The translations under genes were made by a program, and so were the position numbers. Of a stretch of 64,000 bases of DNA, positions 11,149-23,200 are shown one piece after another (positions within the stretch are counted from its first letter, which is position 1; each line of letters begins with the position of its first letter). The stretch covers positions 1,776,430 to 1,840,429 of the forward strand of contig VZTG01001872.1 of NCBI GenBank assembly GCA_013397845.1. Reading direction: 5' to 3'. Source of the stretch: Melanocharis versteri. Taxonomy: Eukaryota; Chordata; Aves; Passeriformes; Melanocharitidae. Under the pieces are notes generated by a model, which was not told where the DNA came from, ran no database searches, and saw only the letters and a program-made list of their open reading frames with translations.

Positions 11149-14100
11149 GTAAGTGATCATGCTTGACAACTATGTAAAAGAGGTACTTAGCAAGAACTTC
11201 CCTTCAGGTAGCAGGGCTGATGTCTGACAGGCCTGGTAATACCAAAGAATAAGTATAGTATTGCAAACTCCTCCTGTCTTCTGAATTTGTGTCTAGCTGA
11301 TGCATTTGTTTGACTAAATTGGAAAGAAATAATATCAATAATATGTCCAGTTAAGATTAATTCTAATTTTCCTGTTACTTGAGAACAAGATACCTTAATT
11401 TAACTTCCATCATTACAGTAGTGGTAGAATGCTGAGGATGGAAGGAATTCTGGGGGTGTGTCCTTAGGCATGAGGAGTACAGACCTTGATCGGTTACTAC
11501 TTGATAAGAACATTTTCAGCCAGATGAAGTTTGATATCTCCAGTGAAAAGACCTACCAGTTGTTTAGTCAGACAAGTAATGTAAATAATACTTTAGGAAC
11601 AGTAAGGTCGTATGCATTCTTTAGTGAATGTTAAAATTGCTGGTGAGCTGTTCTGGCTCTAGTTTTCCTGTCAACAAGAAAATGTAAAATGGGTTTGACA
11701 GCTCTTGGTAGAAAAAGCTGAAGTCCAGCGAACTTATCTCTGTCTGTGCCAAAGTGCAGCTTTACGTTGCCATGGGAGGAGAGGACGGGAAGCAGAATAT
11801 GGGGCATGAACTTAGAAACTTGAGTGCAACACTGCTGCAGGATGATGGCTTCACTTTCACAGCCTGAGCAGCTGCTCTGGGCACCTCTGGAAGGAGCCTG
11901 TTGTACCTGATGTTATTAATATGCAGTGGTGATCTGGGTGTACAGACAGCCTCAGTTAAAGCCATTATGGCTGCTGTTGGTACCAGTAGCAACAGTAGGA
12001 GGATGGCACCTGCTCTGCTCACGGTATGGAGGCAGTGGATTGGAAGTGACACCACAGCTGGAGCAGCATTCCCAGAGCAGTCTAGCCTGCTTCTCTTGCA
12101 CATACTTCTGAATTAATTTTGGCTTCATGTGAATAATCCAACTTTTCTTTTATGATAGCTAGCTTAAATTTGTGCTCTGTTATCTGGTGTTTCTTCAACT
12201 GAGTAGCTTTTTCTTTTAGAGATGTGTTTTTTCAACTAAGCTGTTTTACCCTGACATAAGGAATTACCACAGCATTCACTTACCTGTGTTCTTGCTGCTG
12301 TAGGTTAAACTTCTTCAGGCTTTTCAAACATACCCTTTGGAGTATTGAAATGTTAAGGAAATAAATGTCATGTCATTCTGAAAGGCTTAATACTTTATTC
12401 CTACTTGGATGTATTATCAAAGATGTCTTCCATTCACAGCCCAGAGGAATCCCTTGCTTTTGTGATACCTGCTGTTGCATAAAGCCTTTTGTGGCACCTT
12501 GTACGTGAACTTCTGTCCTTTGAGTTCTTTAGGAATAGAAGCTTCCTTCATGCTGACAATCACTAGAAGGTAGCAAAGACTGACCCAGCAGTTTCTGTGT
12601 GCCTTAAGGCCTGTTGGAGACTGCAGCCAGGTCCCTGCAAGCTGCTGAAGCAGTGTTTTCCCTCCTGTATCGACACGGGCTGCAGAGCAGAGGCCTCAGC
12701 ACGAGTACTCCAGCTGTAACTCTAACCTGCCTTAGCAACCAGCTGCAGCAGCGGAGGAGCTGACATTCATGTGTGACTGAGGCAGAGCCTCTGACTTGTT
12801 CTAGGTAGCTGCTGTGTAACACAGATGAAAAACCATCAAAGGAGCATAAAAATCTGATGTGTTTTAATAACCTTAGTGGTTATTCTAAGTAGCTCTTCAG
12901 TCTGCCAACATGAGCAAAGACTGTTTTTTACACTACAGCTCACAAGGACTTGACACTACAGGATGTCCAGAAAAGAGGCTTTTTTTTGACTGGTTTTTGA
13001 AACACAAGTCTGGTTGGTGCTTTTAAAAGCTGCAGAATTTTTGAAAAGCAAATAAATATTTGGTGGAAATGCTTGGCCGCCTCCTGGAGTTTGCCATGAG
13101 AGAGCAGGCTGGTTTTACAAGGAAATTAAGTACCTTTGTCTGACTGGTGCATAATGAAGTAGGTGACTGCAGAAGAGGTGCAGCTGGCTTGATTTATGTT
13201 CACTCTCTCTCCTAGGATGACACGTACACAGAAAGTTACATCAGCACGATTGGTGTGGACTTCAAAATCAGAACTATAGAACTAGATGGGAAAACAATCA
13301 AGCTTCAGATAGTAAGTAGTATTTCTCAACTCCTGTGTGCTTCAGTCTGTTGGAGCACAGAGTTATATTCATAGCTGTTGGTGGTTATCTTGGTACTTTA
13401 AAATACATTAAGATACAAGGGGTATTTTCCCCATTACAAGAGGCGAAGCAGTTTTTGCAAGACTTTCCCTGACCTCTCCTTAAAGAAGGGTGCTTATTGT
13501 CAAGGGAGATTCTGTGCTGGAGTGCTGTTGTATCAAAATTGGCGTAGTTCTGCAGTATTTAGCTGGGATTTGTGTAAGTGCTGGAATACCACACAGTTGT
13601 CCAAGATGCCTGAATTCCACAGCAGCTGTTACTACCAGGCTGCAGTGTCTTAAGTGATGGAAACTCTGCTTTTGTTGACCTGAATGGAAAAACTGACACA
13701 AAGGCTTGTAACTGGCCTGGCTGCCTTAGCACTGGGCGGTGATTTCTGGTTATGCTTTTGGCCTTTCACTTGGAATAAACAGGGGAAGAGACTTGGCAGT
13801 TCTTTAATCTTGAACACTCTAAAAGGGTGACTGGTGTGATGAAATCTAATATCTGTGCAAGGTCAGACAATCCTTGTCAGCCACTGCTTCCAGCTCAAGC
13901 AGAGGCTCTCAGGACTTGAAGGCAATGACTCAGGGATTCGGTGTTGTGGAGCAGAGTCCAGCTTACAGCCAAAAGCCTGAGCCTCCAGACTCTAATGTAA
14001 CTGTCCTGAGTACAGAGCAGCACACTAGGAATGCTGTCACTGCTGAAATCTGTCTGTGAGTCCGTTTTTAATACACAGCCAACCCTATTCTTGACACAGC

Positions 14101-16264
14101 TCTAGGGAGAGAAATGTTTGGGCGAGTCCTGCTCCCATCCTGGGTGGGAGAAGAGGTCAAGCACCTTATGTCCTTTCTTAACTCTCCCAGCAGAAGGGAA
14201 CTAAGTTTAGTTTGAGTTGTTGCCTTTAAATACCTTGGCTGGAGCCTGTGTGCCAAGGAAGTTGAAGGGAGTGGTCATGTTGGAGACCTGCAGCTCTCTG
14301 ACCTTATTCCTAACAGGTTTTCAAGCCCTGGCTTGTGTTTGCTCTTCTGACCACTGAACCATGGCTTCTTCATGGGTCAGAACTGCTTAATGTTTTCCCC
14401 AGAGATCTCTCTTGACTACACTTGGCTGAAACCAAACAAATGAGCACTTTAGAAAAGTACCTACAAAGTGTAATTCTCAGTTGAAACATGTGATCTCCTC
14501 GAATCCCGTTTGATGCATTCAGTTTCAGAGCCACTGCTGTAGCTGTGGCGTGGATTTGGTTGTAGTTGGATGGCTGCCCTGCTGAGCTGTGTTTCTGGAA
14601 GCTGATGTGGAGCCATGCTGCAGTAGCTGACCCTGTCACTTGTCTTGCAGTGGGACACGGCGGGACAGGAGCGGTTTCGGACTATCACTTCCAGTTACTA
14701 TAGAGGAGCTCATGGCATCATAGTTGTGTATGATGTTACAGATCAGGTAAGAGTTAAACCTGTGCCTGCAGAGTTTCTCCAGGCTAGGAGACAGTGACAC
14801 CGTTCTCCAGGCTGTGATAAGGCTTATCAAGCCAAATGTATGTGTTTGCCTCTGGTTTGGCAGAAATAAAACACAGAAATAAAGAGAGCAGTAGGATTTG
14901 TGGCTCCTAAGCAGTTGTATCTCAGACTTAACCTAAAACTTGGTGAGCAGGTAACTGATTGTTCTGTGTGAATACTTCTCACCCTGCCTTTGGTAGCAGG
15001 AAGTCTGAGTTACTGATGGAAGTTGTTGAAAGATTTCTGAATGTACTTGAACTGTGGTCTACAGTAAAGACTGGCATTTGGAACTGAAAATTGTCAGCCT
15101 GTGTGCAGGATACAACTGAGCCAGTGTTTTCTCTGAAAGGATCTCTGAAGAACTGGTGCAGTTGTTTGAAGGGCACTTGGGAAGTATAGGGTTTCCTGAA
15201 TTCATAGAAGAAGAACACTTGTGTTCAGTCACTAAGTGGAATATTAGTCCAGCATTTCTGGAGTCAAAGGTTGTTCCAGCGTATCTACAACAAGGTGGCT
15301 TGCACCTAATACCTGATGCTTTGTAAATATGTGGGATGCATCTGGTTTCAGCTGTCTGCCATGTCTCTTATCTCTGCTACAGGAGGAGGAAGAAGAGTCA
15401 CAGATGGTAGAAGATACTGAATATTTGATATATGGAGCAGGGAAAAATAGGGGGAAGACTGCAGGAAGGGCTGATTGTGTAGGGCTGGGAACAGGAGCTG
15501 TATGGCCCCTGTGGTGACTGGCCTGCCCCAAGGCCATCAGGGGAGTTTGGCAGCATTAGAGTCCTCTCCTGTGGCTGTGAATCACATGGATAAGTGCACT
15601 GCTTCATACTCTCTCCTGGTCATGACCAAAGGGATAGTGCTGGACTTGCCTCTTTATCAAGGGCCTTGCTCACAGTTCTCTTATCTCGTAGGAGTCTTTC
15701 AATAATGTCAAGCAGTGGCTGCAGGAGATAGACCGTTATGCCAGTGAAAACGTCAACAAGTTGTTGGTGGGGAACAAGTGTGATCTGACCACAAAGAAAG
15801 TAGTAGACTATACAACAGCAAAGGTATGTTGGGGCTCGTGTGTTTGCGTGGCTGAGCCCCTGCTCTGGTTTGCCATCCACGGAGGTGCCCTGGTGCCACA
15901 AATGGGGGCAGTTTAATGACCCCCTGCCCGGCAAGTCATCCTCAGACTGGAGATGGGGTGTGGGGAGGGATCCAGGAACCTGTGGGTTATCCAGTGGTGC
16001 TCCAGGAAATGAGGTGAAGTATGAACCTGTGTGTGAGCTTACTGTTCACTGTTTCTCGATTTGCAGGAATTTGCAGATTCTCTTGGAATTCCGTTTTTGG
16101 AAACCAGTGCAAAGAATGCCACAAATGTAGAACAGTCTTTCATGACCATGGCTGCCGAGATTAAAAAACGAATGGGTCCGGGAGCGACAGCTGGTGGTGC
16201 AGAGAAGTCCAATGTTAAAATTCAGAGCACTCCAGTCAAGCAGTCTAGTGGAGGTTGCTGCTAA
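11076..16264 (+). CDS. RAB1A: RAB1A, small GTPase Rab1A (exons 2-6, exon 1 missing)
   Basis: Rab1A is a prenylated small GTPase that drives ER-to-Golgi vesicle tethering and also acts in early autophagy. Coding exons are 11076-11148, 13216-13311, 14651-14746, 15692-15823 and 16067-16264, all with GT-AG borders. Joined, they encode residues 8-205 of the standard 205-residue protein. Visible motifs are the P-loop GDSGVGKS (18-25), switch I with STIGVDF, WDTAGQ with catalytic Gln70, NKCD (124-127), SAK (154-156) and the C-terminal Cys-Cys geranylgeranylation signal. As recalled, it matches human RAB1A except for Ser in place of Gly in the tail (QSSGGCC). This tail and the [11 protein letters not shown] stretch favour RAB1A over RAB1B. 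The first seven codons are absent, probably in the N gap at 4677-4975. CEP68 converges on it from the right. Confidence 0.98.
13216..13311 (+). CDS. RAB1A: RAB1A exon 3
   Basis: The 96-base exon (32 codons, phase 0 to 0) follows CCTAG and precedes GTAAGT. It encodes residues 33-64, from DDTYTESY through switch I (STIGVDF, with the Mg-coordinating Thr) to KLQI. Switch I contacts effectors, the TRAPP exchange factor and GAPs. Confidence 0.97.
14651..14746 (+). CDS. RAB1A: RAB1A exon 4
   Basis: The 96-base exon (32 codons) follows TTGCAG and precedes GTAAGA. It encodes residues 65-96, starting with [10 protein letters not shown], which holds the G3 motif and Gln70 for GTP hydrolysis, then the switch II helix and beta-4. 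Confidence 0.97.
15692..15823 (+). CDS. RAB1A: RAB1A exon 5
   Basis: The 132-base exon (44 codons) follows CGTAG and precedes GTATGT. It encodes residues 97-140, including the guanine-specificity motif NKCD at 124-127. Both ends are in phase 0. Confidence 0.97.
16067..16264 (+). CDS. RAB1A: RAB1A exon 6 (terminal coding exon)
   Basis: The exon follows TTGCAG and encodes residues 141-205 plus TAA at 16262-16264. It carries the SAK motif (154-156), the variable C-terminal tail and the terminal GGCC, the double-cysteine geranylgeranylation site that anchors Rab1A in membranes. Confidence 0.98.
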   Translation, partial: EFADSLGIPFLETSAKNATNVEQSFMTMAAEIKKRMGPGATAGGAEKSNVKIQSTPVKQSSGGCC

Positions 16265-16843
16265 AACTTGCCTCCCCCCTTTTGTCTCACAACAATGAAT
16301 TTGCAATCTGAACCCAAGTGAAAAAAAAAAAAATTGCCTGAATTGTACTGTATGTAGCTGCACTACAACAGATTCTTACCGTCTCCACAAAGGTCAGAGA
16401 TTGTAAATGGTCAATACTGACTTTTTTTATTCCCTTGACTCAAGACAGCTAACTTCATTTTCAGAACTGTTTTAAACCTTTGTGTGCTGGTTTATAAACG
16501 TGTAATCCTTGTTGCTTTTCCTGATACCAGACTGTTTCCTGTGGTTGGTTAGGATGTATTTTTGTTTTGATGTTTCTATTGGCATGTTTAGATGTCAGGT
16601 TTAGTCTTCTGAAGATGAAGTTTAGCCATTTTGTATCAAACAGCACAACAGTGTCTGTCACTTTCCATGCATAAAATTTAGTAAGATATATGTAAGATCT
16701 GATTTGCTAGTTCCTTCTTGTAGAATTATAAATGGAGAGATCACACTATCTGATTAATAGTTTCTTCATACTCTGCATATAATTTGTGGCTGCAGAATAT
16801 TGTAATTTGTTGCACAATATGTAACAAAACTGAAGAAATGTTT

Positions 16844-16849
16844 AATAAA
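16844..16849 (+). terminator. RAB1A: Proximal poly(A) signal AATAAA for RAB1A
   Basis: A canonical hexamer sits about 580 bases after the RAB1A stop, in AT-rich sequence. It is the candidate proximal cleavage signal. Confidence 0.55.
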
Positions 16850-17299
16850 TATTGTACTTATTGGAAGTAATATCAAACTGTATGGTGATAAATATTGTCT
16901 TAATTTGTATGGCTAAGGGGGAAATCAGGCTTGCATTGTGCACAAAACAACATATCTGTGTGTGCAGCCATGGCTCTCAGACCTTCCCTGCAACTCACCC
17001 AGTGACTGTGGCCCCAAAGCCTGAGCTGTCATGGTGCTTAAGGCACGTGTGCTGTACCAGAAACACCCAGCCAAGGTTCATGAGGCATAATGCACTCTGA
17101 ATGTACAACAGTTCCCTAACTTAGTCTTGGAACTTAATTTATTTCTCAAGGACTCGATGTAGGGAATTCCCGTCAGCTTTGCATAGCAGGGGAGAGAACA
17201 GTATTTCCCTAACACGAACGATTTCAGCGTAACCTTGAGGAGGTATAACTTTCTACCAGTATATTATGTCTTTTCTATATACTGTTAATTCCATCCTCT

Positions 17300-17305
17300 T
17301 TTAAT
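17300..17305 (-). terminator. CEP68: Candidate CEP68 poly(A) signal ATTAAA
   Basis: On the - strand, scanning from the CEP68 stop (20003), no AATAAA or ATTAAA is seen until this hexamer. Weaker variants (AGTAAA at 19017-19022, TATAAA at 19628-19633) lie closer. If this site is used, the CEP68 3' UTR is about 2.7 kb and runs into the RAB1A 3' UTR. This is low-confidence inference. Confidence 0.25.
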
Positions 17306-17863
17306 CAGTATCTTCTGACTTAGTGCAACAGCTTAGCTTCTCTTCCCTTCTGCAGCGAGGCACCAGGAGGGTGACATGGGGATAGCAAGGCCCCCACCAA
17401 ACTGTTGCTCAAAGTAGGCGCTTTCTCAAACAATTTGGAACTAACCAGCAGCCAAGAGGTTTTGGATGGTGTGTGATTCTTTGTACAGAGCTAATCAAAT
17501 CATTAGTGCCTGATGTCTAGCTAAAAGCCACAGGAAAGCTAGCCTATAACACTTCCTATACATGTAAAATTGTTCAGCTTTATCTAAACTCAAATGTTCA
17601 GCCTATTCTGTAAATAGTCTCATGTTTGAAAGACCATGTAACATTCCCCTAGTAGTAAATACACCCTGTGATAGTAAAAATATAGCCGAGGTATGTTGTG
17701 AGGTATAAACTAAAACTGGTGCAAATATCCTCTGATTTTTTTTTGGGGGGGGGATGACTTTGGCTAACAGCTTTCTTCAACATAGTTGCATAAATCAACA
17801 GGCAATTGTAATACATAAAGTATTGTCATGGTTAAGTTGAACTCTTCCACTTGAGACCTTCAC

Positions 17864-17869
17864 AATAAA
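17864..17869 (+). terminator. RAB1A: Distal poly(A) signal AATAAA for RAB1A
   Basis: A canonical hexamer is followed within 20 bases by a GT-rich element (around 17871-17902). It is a good candidate for the distal end of the RAB1A mRNA. Confidence 0.5.
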
Positions 17870-17890
17870 GTGATGTGCTTTCTAGTAGAG

Positions 17891-20002
17891 ATGTGCTTGT
17901 TGGTATAATTCATTATAAATGTGACCTGCTGCTCCTCGGGAGCAGGAGGAGCAGTGAGTGCTGCTGAGATCAGGAAGTGAAGCAGAAGGAGGTGTGTTGA
18001 GGGTAAAACATCTTCCCTGCAGAGAGTGCACAAATGAACTTCAATGTCAAGATGCCTGCTACATACTATCCAAACCAATGTTAATATATACAGTAATAAA
18101 AGCATTGCAAAACCAGTTGGGCTACACCAGGTGTTTGGTGGTTCTTTGTTTCCCCCTCAGTCACGAATGGGTCACTGGGCTGGTGCTGTTCCATGCTGAA
18201 GCCTGGGGTAGTTAAGCTGAGCTGTGTGACGAGGGTAGAGCAGGCCTAAAAGTCCTGGGAAAAGGCCACTGTAGGTTCTTGCCTGAGAGCTGAAATACTG
18301 AATACTTTTGACACAATGGGCCAAAAGATTTTGCCCTTCAAGCCGAGGATGTAGAAAATGGGAGAATATCAAAACCCCCCCACAAACCCCAATGAATTAT
18401 TTGCTGTAACTGCTTCAGTTCAACTTTGCTTTCACCTTCTACTTGTGCAGAACAGAAACTTCTCTGGGTTCTGTTCACATGTATGGGAGGAAATGATGTA
18501 TTCTGCACAAGAACACGATGATTACCATTCAGGTTAAAGGTTAACTAAAGCCAAGTACTGACATTCTGTAACTTTTTTTGGCCACTTACCTTATGCTGCT
18601 TCAGAGCTGCCCTTTTTCTGTTGGAGAAAGGGTTTGGAAACCCTTGAATGTTCTGAGCAGTGATTTAACTGCAGTAGCTGGAAGGGGGGAAGGCACAACT
18701 CTTCACCCCGGGAAACCAGCACAGCACTAACACAGCTCCTGCCAGCAGCAGGTACCAGCAGGTTACACAGAACCTGGCTCCTCCCTGCCTGCACTCGCTT
18801 GTTTATGGTTTTACTGGGATTCAGTATTACGGCTTTTTGTGCATATGAATAATAAAATTGAAAGTTAAGTAGGCTCTGCTTCAGCAGGGAGTGGTAATTA
18901 CAAACAGGCCTTCAGTTTGCTCCCAAGAATGAGGAGTTGCTATTTCTTGGCTTCTTGCACCTATTTTTGACGAGCATAAACAAACCATGAGAACAGGGCT
19001 ATTAAAATCACACGGCTTTACTTAGCGAGCTCACGGCACACTGTGGATTGCTCAGTTAAAAAACTCCGTGTTCCTGACGTTTGCTAACACAGAACAGCCC
19101 ACTTCAATAAAAAAAGGGAAGCTGTGTTAAAAAACCAACCAGAAAAGGCCAGCTGTACATTCCTTACACAACTCCGGACATCCCAGTAGCTGCACACCTG
19201 CTATACAGGGCACCTTCCTCAAGCCATGGCACAAACCCATGCCGAAATCAGCCCTGTGGGCAACTGGACACAGATTTTGGCATCTCTGGAGAGGTGATGG
19301 AGGTGGTTTGGTGCTTGCTGCAATTCTTCTCAGCCCTCCTGAGATGGGCTAGCGCAGCCTAGGTCTGACAGAGGCAGCACCTGAAATAAAATGAGGTGTT
19401 TGGTGCTGTGCTTTGCCTGCAGTCTGACAAAGAAAAACCCCCATGCTCTACTCTCCCATCTCACCAGGGTAGAGGGTACAGCTGGGTTGAGGTTGCAATT
19501 AAAAAACCACAACAAACCAAACACTACTTAAGCCATTGTTATCCTCTTCTAAAAGGCTGGCACCCCTGAAACGCCTCCAGGCAAGGGAGATGGTCAAGAA
19601 ATAAGCAAATAATTTTTTAGCCCCTATTTTATACCTGAATTCACTTGCTGCCCTTTCCCACCATTATATAGCAACCAGAATGTTTCTGAGGAAATACAAA
19701 GCCAAAAAATACCCCTTCCTCATCTTCCCTGTCCTGTGCAAGGGATCTGGGGAGAGCAGGTGTCTGTGCTGGACTGCTGCCGTCCCCCAGCCCTGAGTGA
19801 CAGGGACCTGCCTGCCAGGTCCCTGCGGAGCTGCCATCGCTCCCCTTGTGCTCTTGGGTTTCATCAGCTGGGTCACCCGCACTGCTCTTTCCCTGACACG
19901 GTTAAACACAACAGGGCATCTATTTTGGGTCTCCCTGCTGCCTTCCTAGCCTTTCCAAACAGATTCAAAGAAACGACAATGGAGCCTGATGGTTGGTGTT
20001 TG
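17891..20002. other. Convergent RAB1A/CEP68 interval, probable CEP68 3' UTR
   Basis: This non-coding interval lies between the distal RAB1A poly(A) signal and the CEP68 stop. Part or all is likely CEP68 3' UTR on the - strand. No repeat or RNA gene is recognised. Another + strand AATAAA is at 18851-18856. Confidence 0.45.
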
Positions 20003-20235
20003 CTAATTGGAGTGACTCTCTTCCTGTGCTTCCTCTCCTCCTTGCCCACGGCAGCAAGGCTGGCTTGCCCCCTGCTTACCCAGGGAGCAGCCGTGTGCTG
20101 CAGCCCCCTCGTCCTGCCCCGCCTCCTTGCCCCGCACGGGGCCCACAGCAGCTAGGATGGACTCGTACAGGTGCTCTGCGTGGCTTTCGAGCTCTTCCGA
20201 CTGTTTGGCAATCAGACCCAGCGTGTCTTTCAGAG
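20003..20235 (-). CDS. CEP68: CEP68 exon 6 (terminal coding exon)
   Basis: The acceptor CTTTCCAG precedes 20235. Two bases complete Ala687, then 76 residues and the stop follow. The first 30 (LKDTLGLIAKQSEELESHAE then HLYESIL) are strongly conserved and helical. The last 40 or so (GKEAGQDEG to EESHSN) show no resemblance to the mammalian tail and include adjacent cysteines. Confidence 0.92.
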
Positions 20236-23200
20236 CTGGAAAGCAAAAACGTCTGAATGGAGGTGACAAGAACACGATAATTCGGTGCCTGTCAGAGCTG
20301 AGAGTTCTGCTCACCCAGGCGGACTTTGGAAGGAAATCGAGTGTTAAAAATCAATAATGTGCTGTTCATCCCATCCCCACTGTGATGCAGCATTTGCAGG
20401 GGGTGGGGACTCACCCAGGAGGCTCCAGGTTCATCATAAGGATGCAGAAATAGGGGGTCTTAAAGAAAACCTTCGGAACTGTGCAAGGAACCCCATCCAT
20501 AATGCAGCACTCAACCTCTAAAGCCCATTTGGTGACTGCAGCTACAGCCCACCCTTCAGAAATCCCTTCTTCTCAATCACCAGAGCGACCACTCTGCGTG
20601 TGCTGTGGTGCCAGCCAGGCTGGGCCAGGGATTCTGGGGGACAGATGCCTTGGCCAGCATCACCTGTGTCCATGAGCAGCCCCACTCAAGAGCTCCTCCT
20701 CACCTGGCGAATTTGATGCCATGCAGTCCAGGAGAGCTTCTCCCCTCTCCAGCACGCTCTCAGTCAGGCTCCGGTGGTCGGCCACATCCTTCCTGAACTC
20801 CTGGCAAGGCAAGGAGAAGAGCAGCATTGCTTAGAAGGGTTTTTCAAAGAGACACACCTGTGGCAGGTTGCCCAGGGAGCAGTTTCCTCCGAGCAGGTGC
20901 TCCCAAATTTGGCTTTGCAAACCCAGCACACCCTGGACCATTCCAGTGGTGCCTGGCTTCCCACTGCTTGCTGCCTGCAGCACAGGAGAGGGGGAAGGAA
21001 GCGGAGCAAGGGTGACACCCACCAGGTAGCGGTGCAGCGATGCCGACAGGCTCTCGGCATCCGGCGAGGGTGGCACCCAGCTGCCGGTGACATCCGCCAC
21101 AGTGTACAGCCAACGGATCAGCTCTTCCAGCTGGCAGCAAAACATCTGCTCAACAAAGCATAAAAAAGGGGCCATGGATCTATTTCTGCAGCAGAGACAG
21201 GGCAGGGACAGGGAAAGGTGAGCCAGTGGTGTTTCGGAAAGCAGCTGTTCCCTGCTCCTCTCCGACCCCGGCACACAAACATCCCCAAGCTTGGGAAACC
21301 AAGGATCAACAGGGAAAAGGCAAAAATTAACTTAAACTCCTGAACAGCCCCAGCACTCACTGTGTGGCAAGAATTGAGGTTCACCATGAAATGCCTGCAT
21401 GGAGAGTGAGCTGCTGGAGCCTGGTAGCACTCAGGCTGAAGGAAGAGGTTGGCCTCCACCACCTCCAAGCCCAAGAGATATCCTCCTCCTCCTCCTCCTC
21501 ACAGGAGCCATGCAGTTGATTTGCAGTTGCTTTTCCCCAAGGGATTGTCCCATTCAATTAAGTGCTTTCATTTCTTTTTAAAGCATCTCGGTAAGAGATT
21601 ATTTTTGTAAGATGCTGCATGAAACCCAGGGGCCTCTGCTGGCACCAAAATCAGGCTCAAGACCTGCACCTGCTCCTCAGGAGTTTGCCATAAAGCCATG
21701 CTTTTCCCTGGCACTGCAATTTGGCATGACAAATACAGAAAGGACCCTCTTAAATCAAAAGAGTTATTTCCATACCAGAGGAAGGGATGAGTTTGCAGCA
21801 ATGTGCATGATAACACTCTTGTGCAAACAGCCCAGCATCGTTTCCAAATTCGTCCCAGCACTGGGGTGGGAAGAAGATGGAGAGGAGGGTGGGAGCACAG
21901 TGCTGGGATGAATTTAACAATCCACAAAATAATCAGGAAACCCTTCAGAGCTGCTGCAGCTCCTGTCTCCTGCTTGGTGCAGCAGTGCTGCAGGACGGGC
22001 GGGCTGGGGGACCCAGCTGAGTGCCACGTCTCCACCCAGCCTGGCCGGTGACACTGAGCCCCAGGGAAAGCAAGACGGGCTCTTGCTCCATCAGAAGGAA
22101 TTATGTGCTCTGGTGAGCCCCCCTGCATAAATTACCACCAGCTGCCAGGCAGGACACATCATGCAGAACGGGAAGCTTTAACTGTGCCATAATGACAGGC
22201 ACGTTTTATGCGAGATCTTCCAAAAATAAACTTTATTTCTGGTTTCAGCCTACCTTAATACACTGGATAAGGGACTCGCTCTGCTGGCTCTTCTTTGGAT
22301 GCCCCTTGACCCGTGGTTCATTTAGGCACATCCCATCCAATGTGTCCCTGAGACCAGCTGGTAGATGAAGCCCCCGGGGAGGATCCCTATGGATCCAGCC
22401 ATATGATTCCGTGTTTTCCCAGCTGGGCTTTTGGGAGCTGCGGCGTTGCCACAGCCCAGCATAACCCTCGATATTCCCTCTGTCGTCCCTGCCTCTCGTT
22501 TCTCCAAAAGGAGCCAGCCTAGAAGAAAGGGGCTGCCTGCTGGTGCTGTGATGTGGAAGGTTATGGTAGTCATGCCTGGGCGTCATTATAGTTAAGGAAA
22601 GATTGGACAAAAACTGAGCCAGCCTTTCCAGCTCCTGCAGTCTCGGAGGCAGGGAAAGAAACTCTTCATCACCCTCCCATTCCTTCCTCAGGGGCAGCAG
22701 TCCTGTGATGGGTAAAAACCTACTGGTGCCTTTCACCTGCCCTGTGTAGTTTGGACAGGGGCTCCCTCTGGTATCCCAGCTGCTCCCATCGGCAGCAGGG
22801 CACCCAGGTGAGCTTGGCCCAGATGATTCCACCCTTGCATCCTTAGCAAAACCTCTGGAAAGATGAGAGGAAGCACTCCTTGCAAGTGATGCTTTGGCAA
22901 TAGGTAAAGGTTCATAATACGAGCCAGCCCCTGAGCAGCCTCTTTTTCCAGGCTTCGGGGTGGAGAATCTCTCTGCAGAGGCCACAAACTCCCAAAGTCC
23001 ATTTTCTCTGCTTCCCCGAGCCTGCCCAGCTCGGCCATAGACGCTGGTGGACCTGGACATGCCCTCAGGGGAAGCAGAAAAGCTGTCCAGACCTATTCCT
23101 GAGTCATGGAGGAATGGCTCCGGCATCCTTCCCAGCTTGTACCTCGGCTTCAGCGGATAAGCATAATCCAGCAAGTCCTCGTACTCTTTGTTGGGGTTCC

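Larger units (their letters stand above)
16265..17890 (+). other. RAB1A: RAB1A 3' UTR with alternative poly(A) signals
   Basis: AT-rich sequence follows the stop codon. Canonical AATAAA hexamers lie at 16844-16849 and 17864-17869, the latter followed by GT-rich sequence suitable for cleavage. They would give 3' UTRs of roughly 0.6 and 1.6 kb. An A-run lies at 16321-16333. Which site is used cannot be told from sequence. Confidence 0.6.

Noticed and set aside
21568..22128. 186-codon - strand open frame in CEP68 intron 3
   Set aside because: It lies wholly between two well-defined CEP68 exons and resembles no CEP68 sequence. Chance frame.
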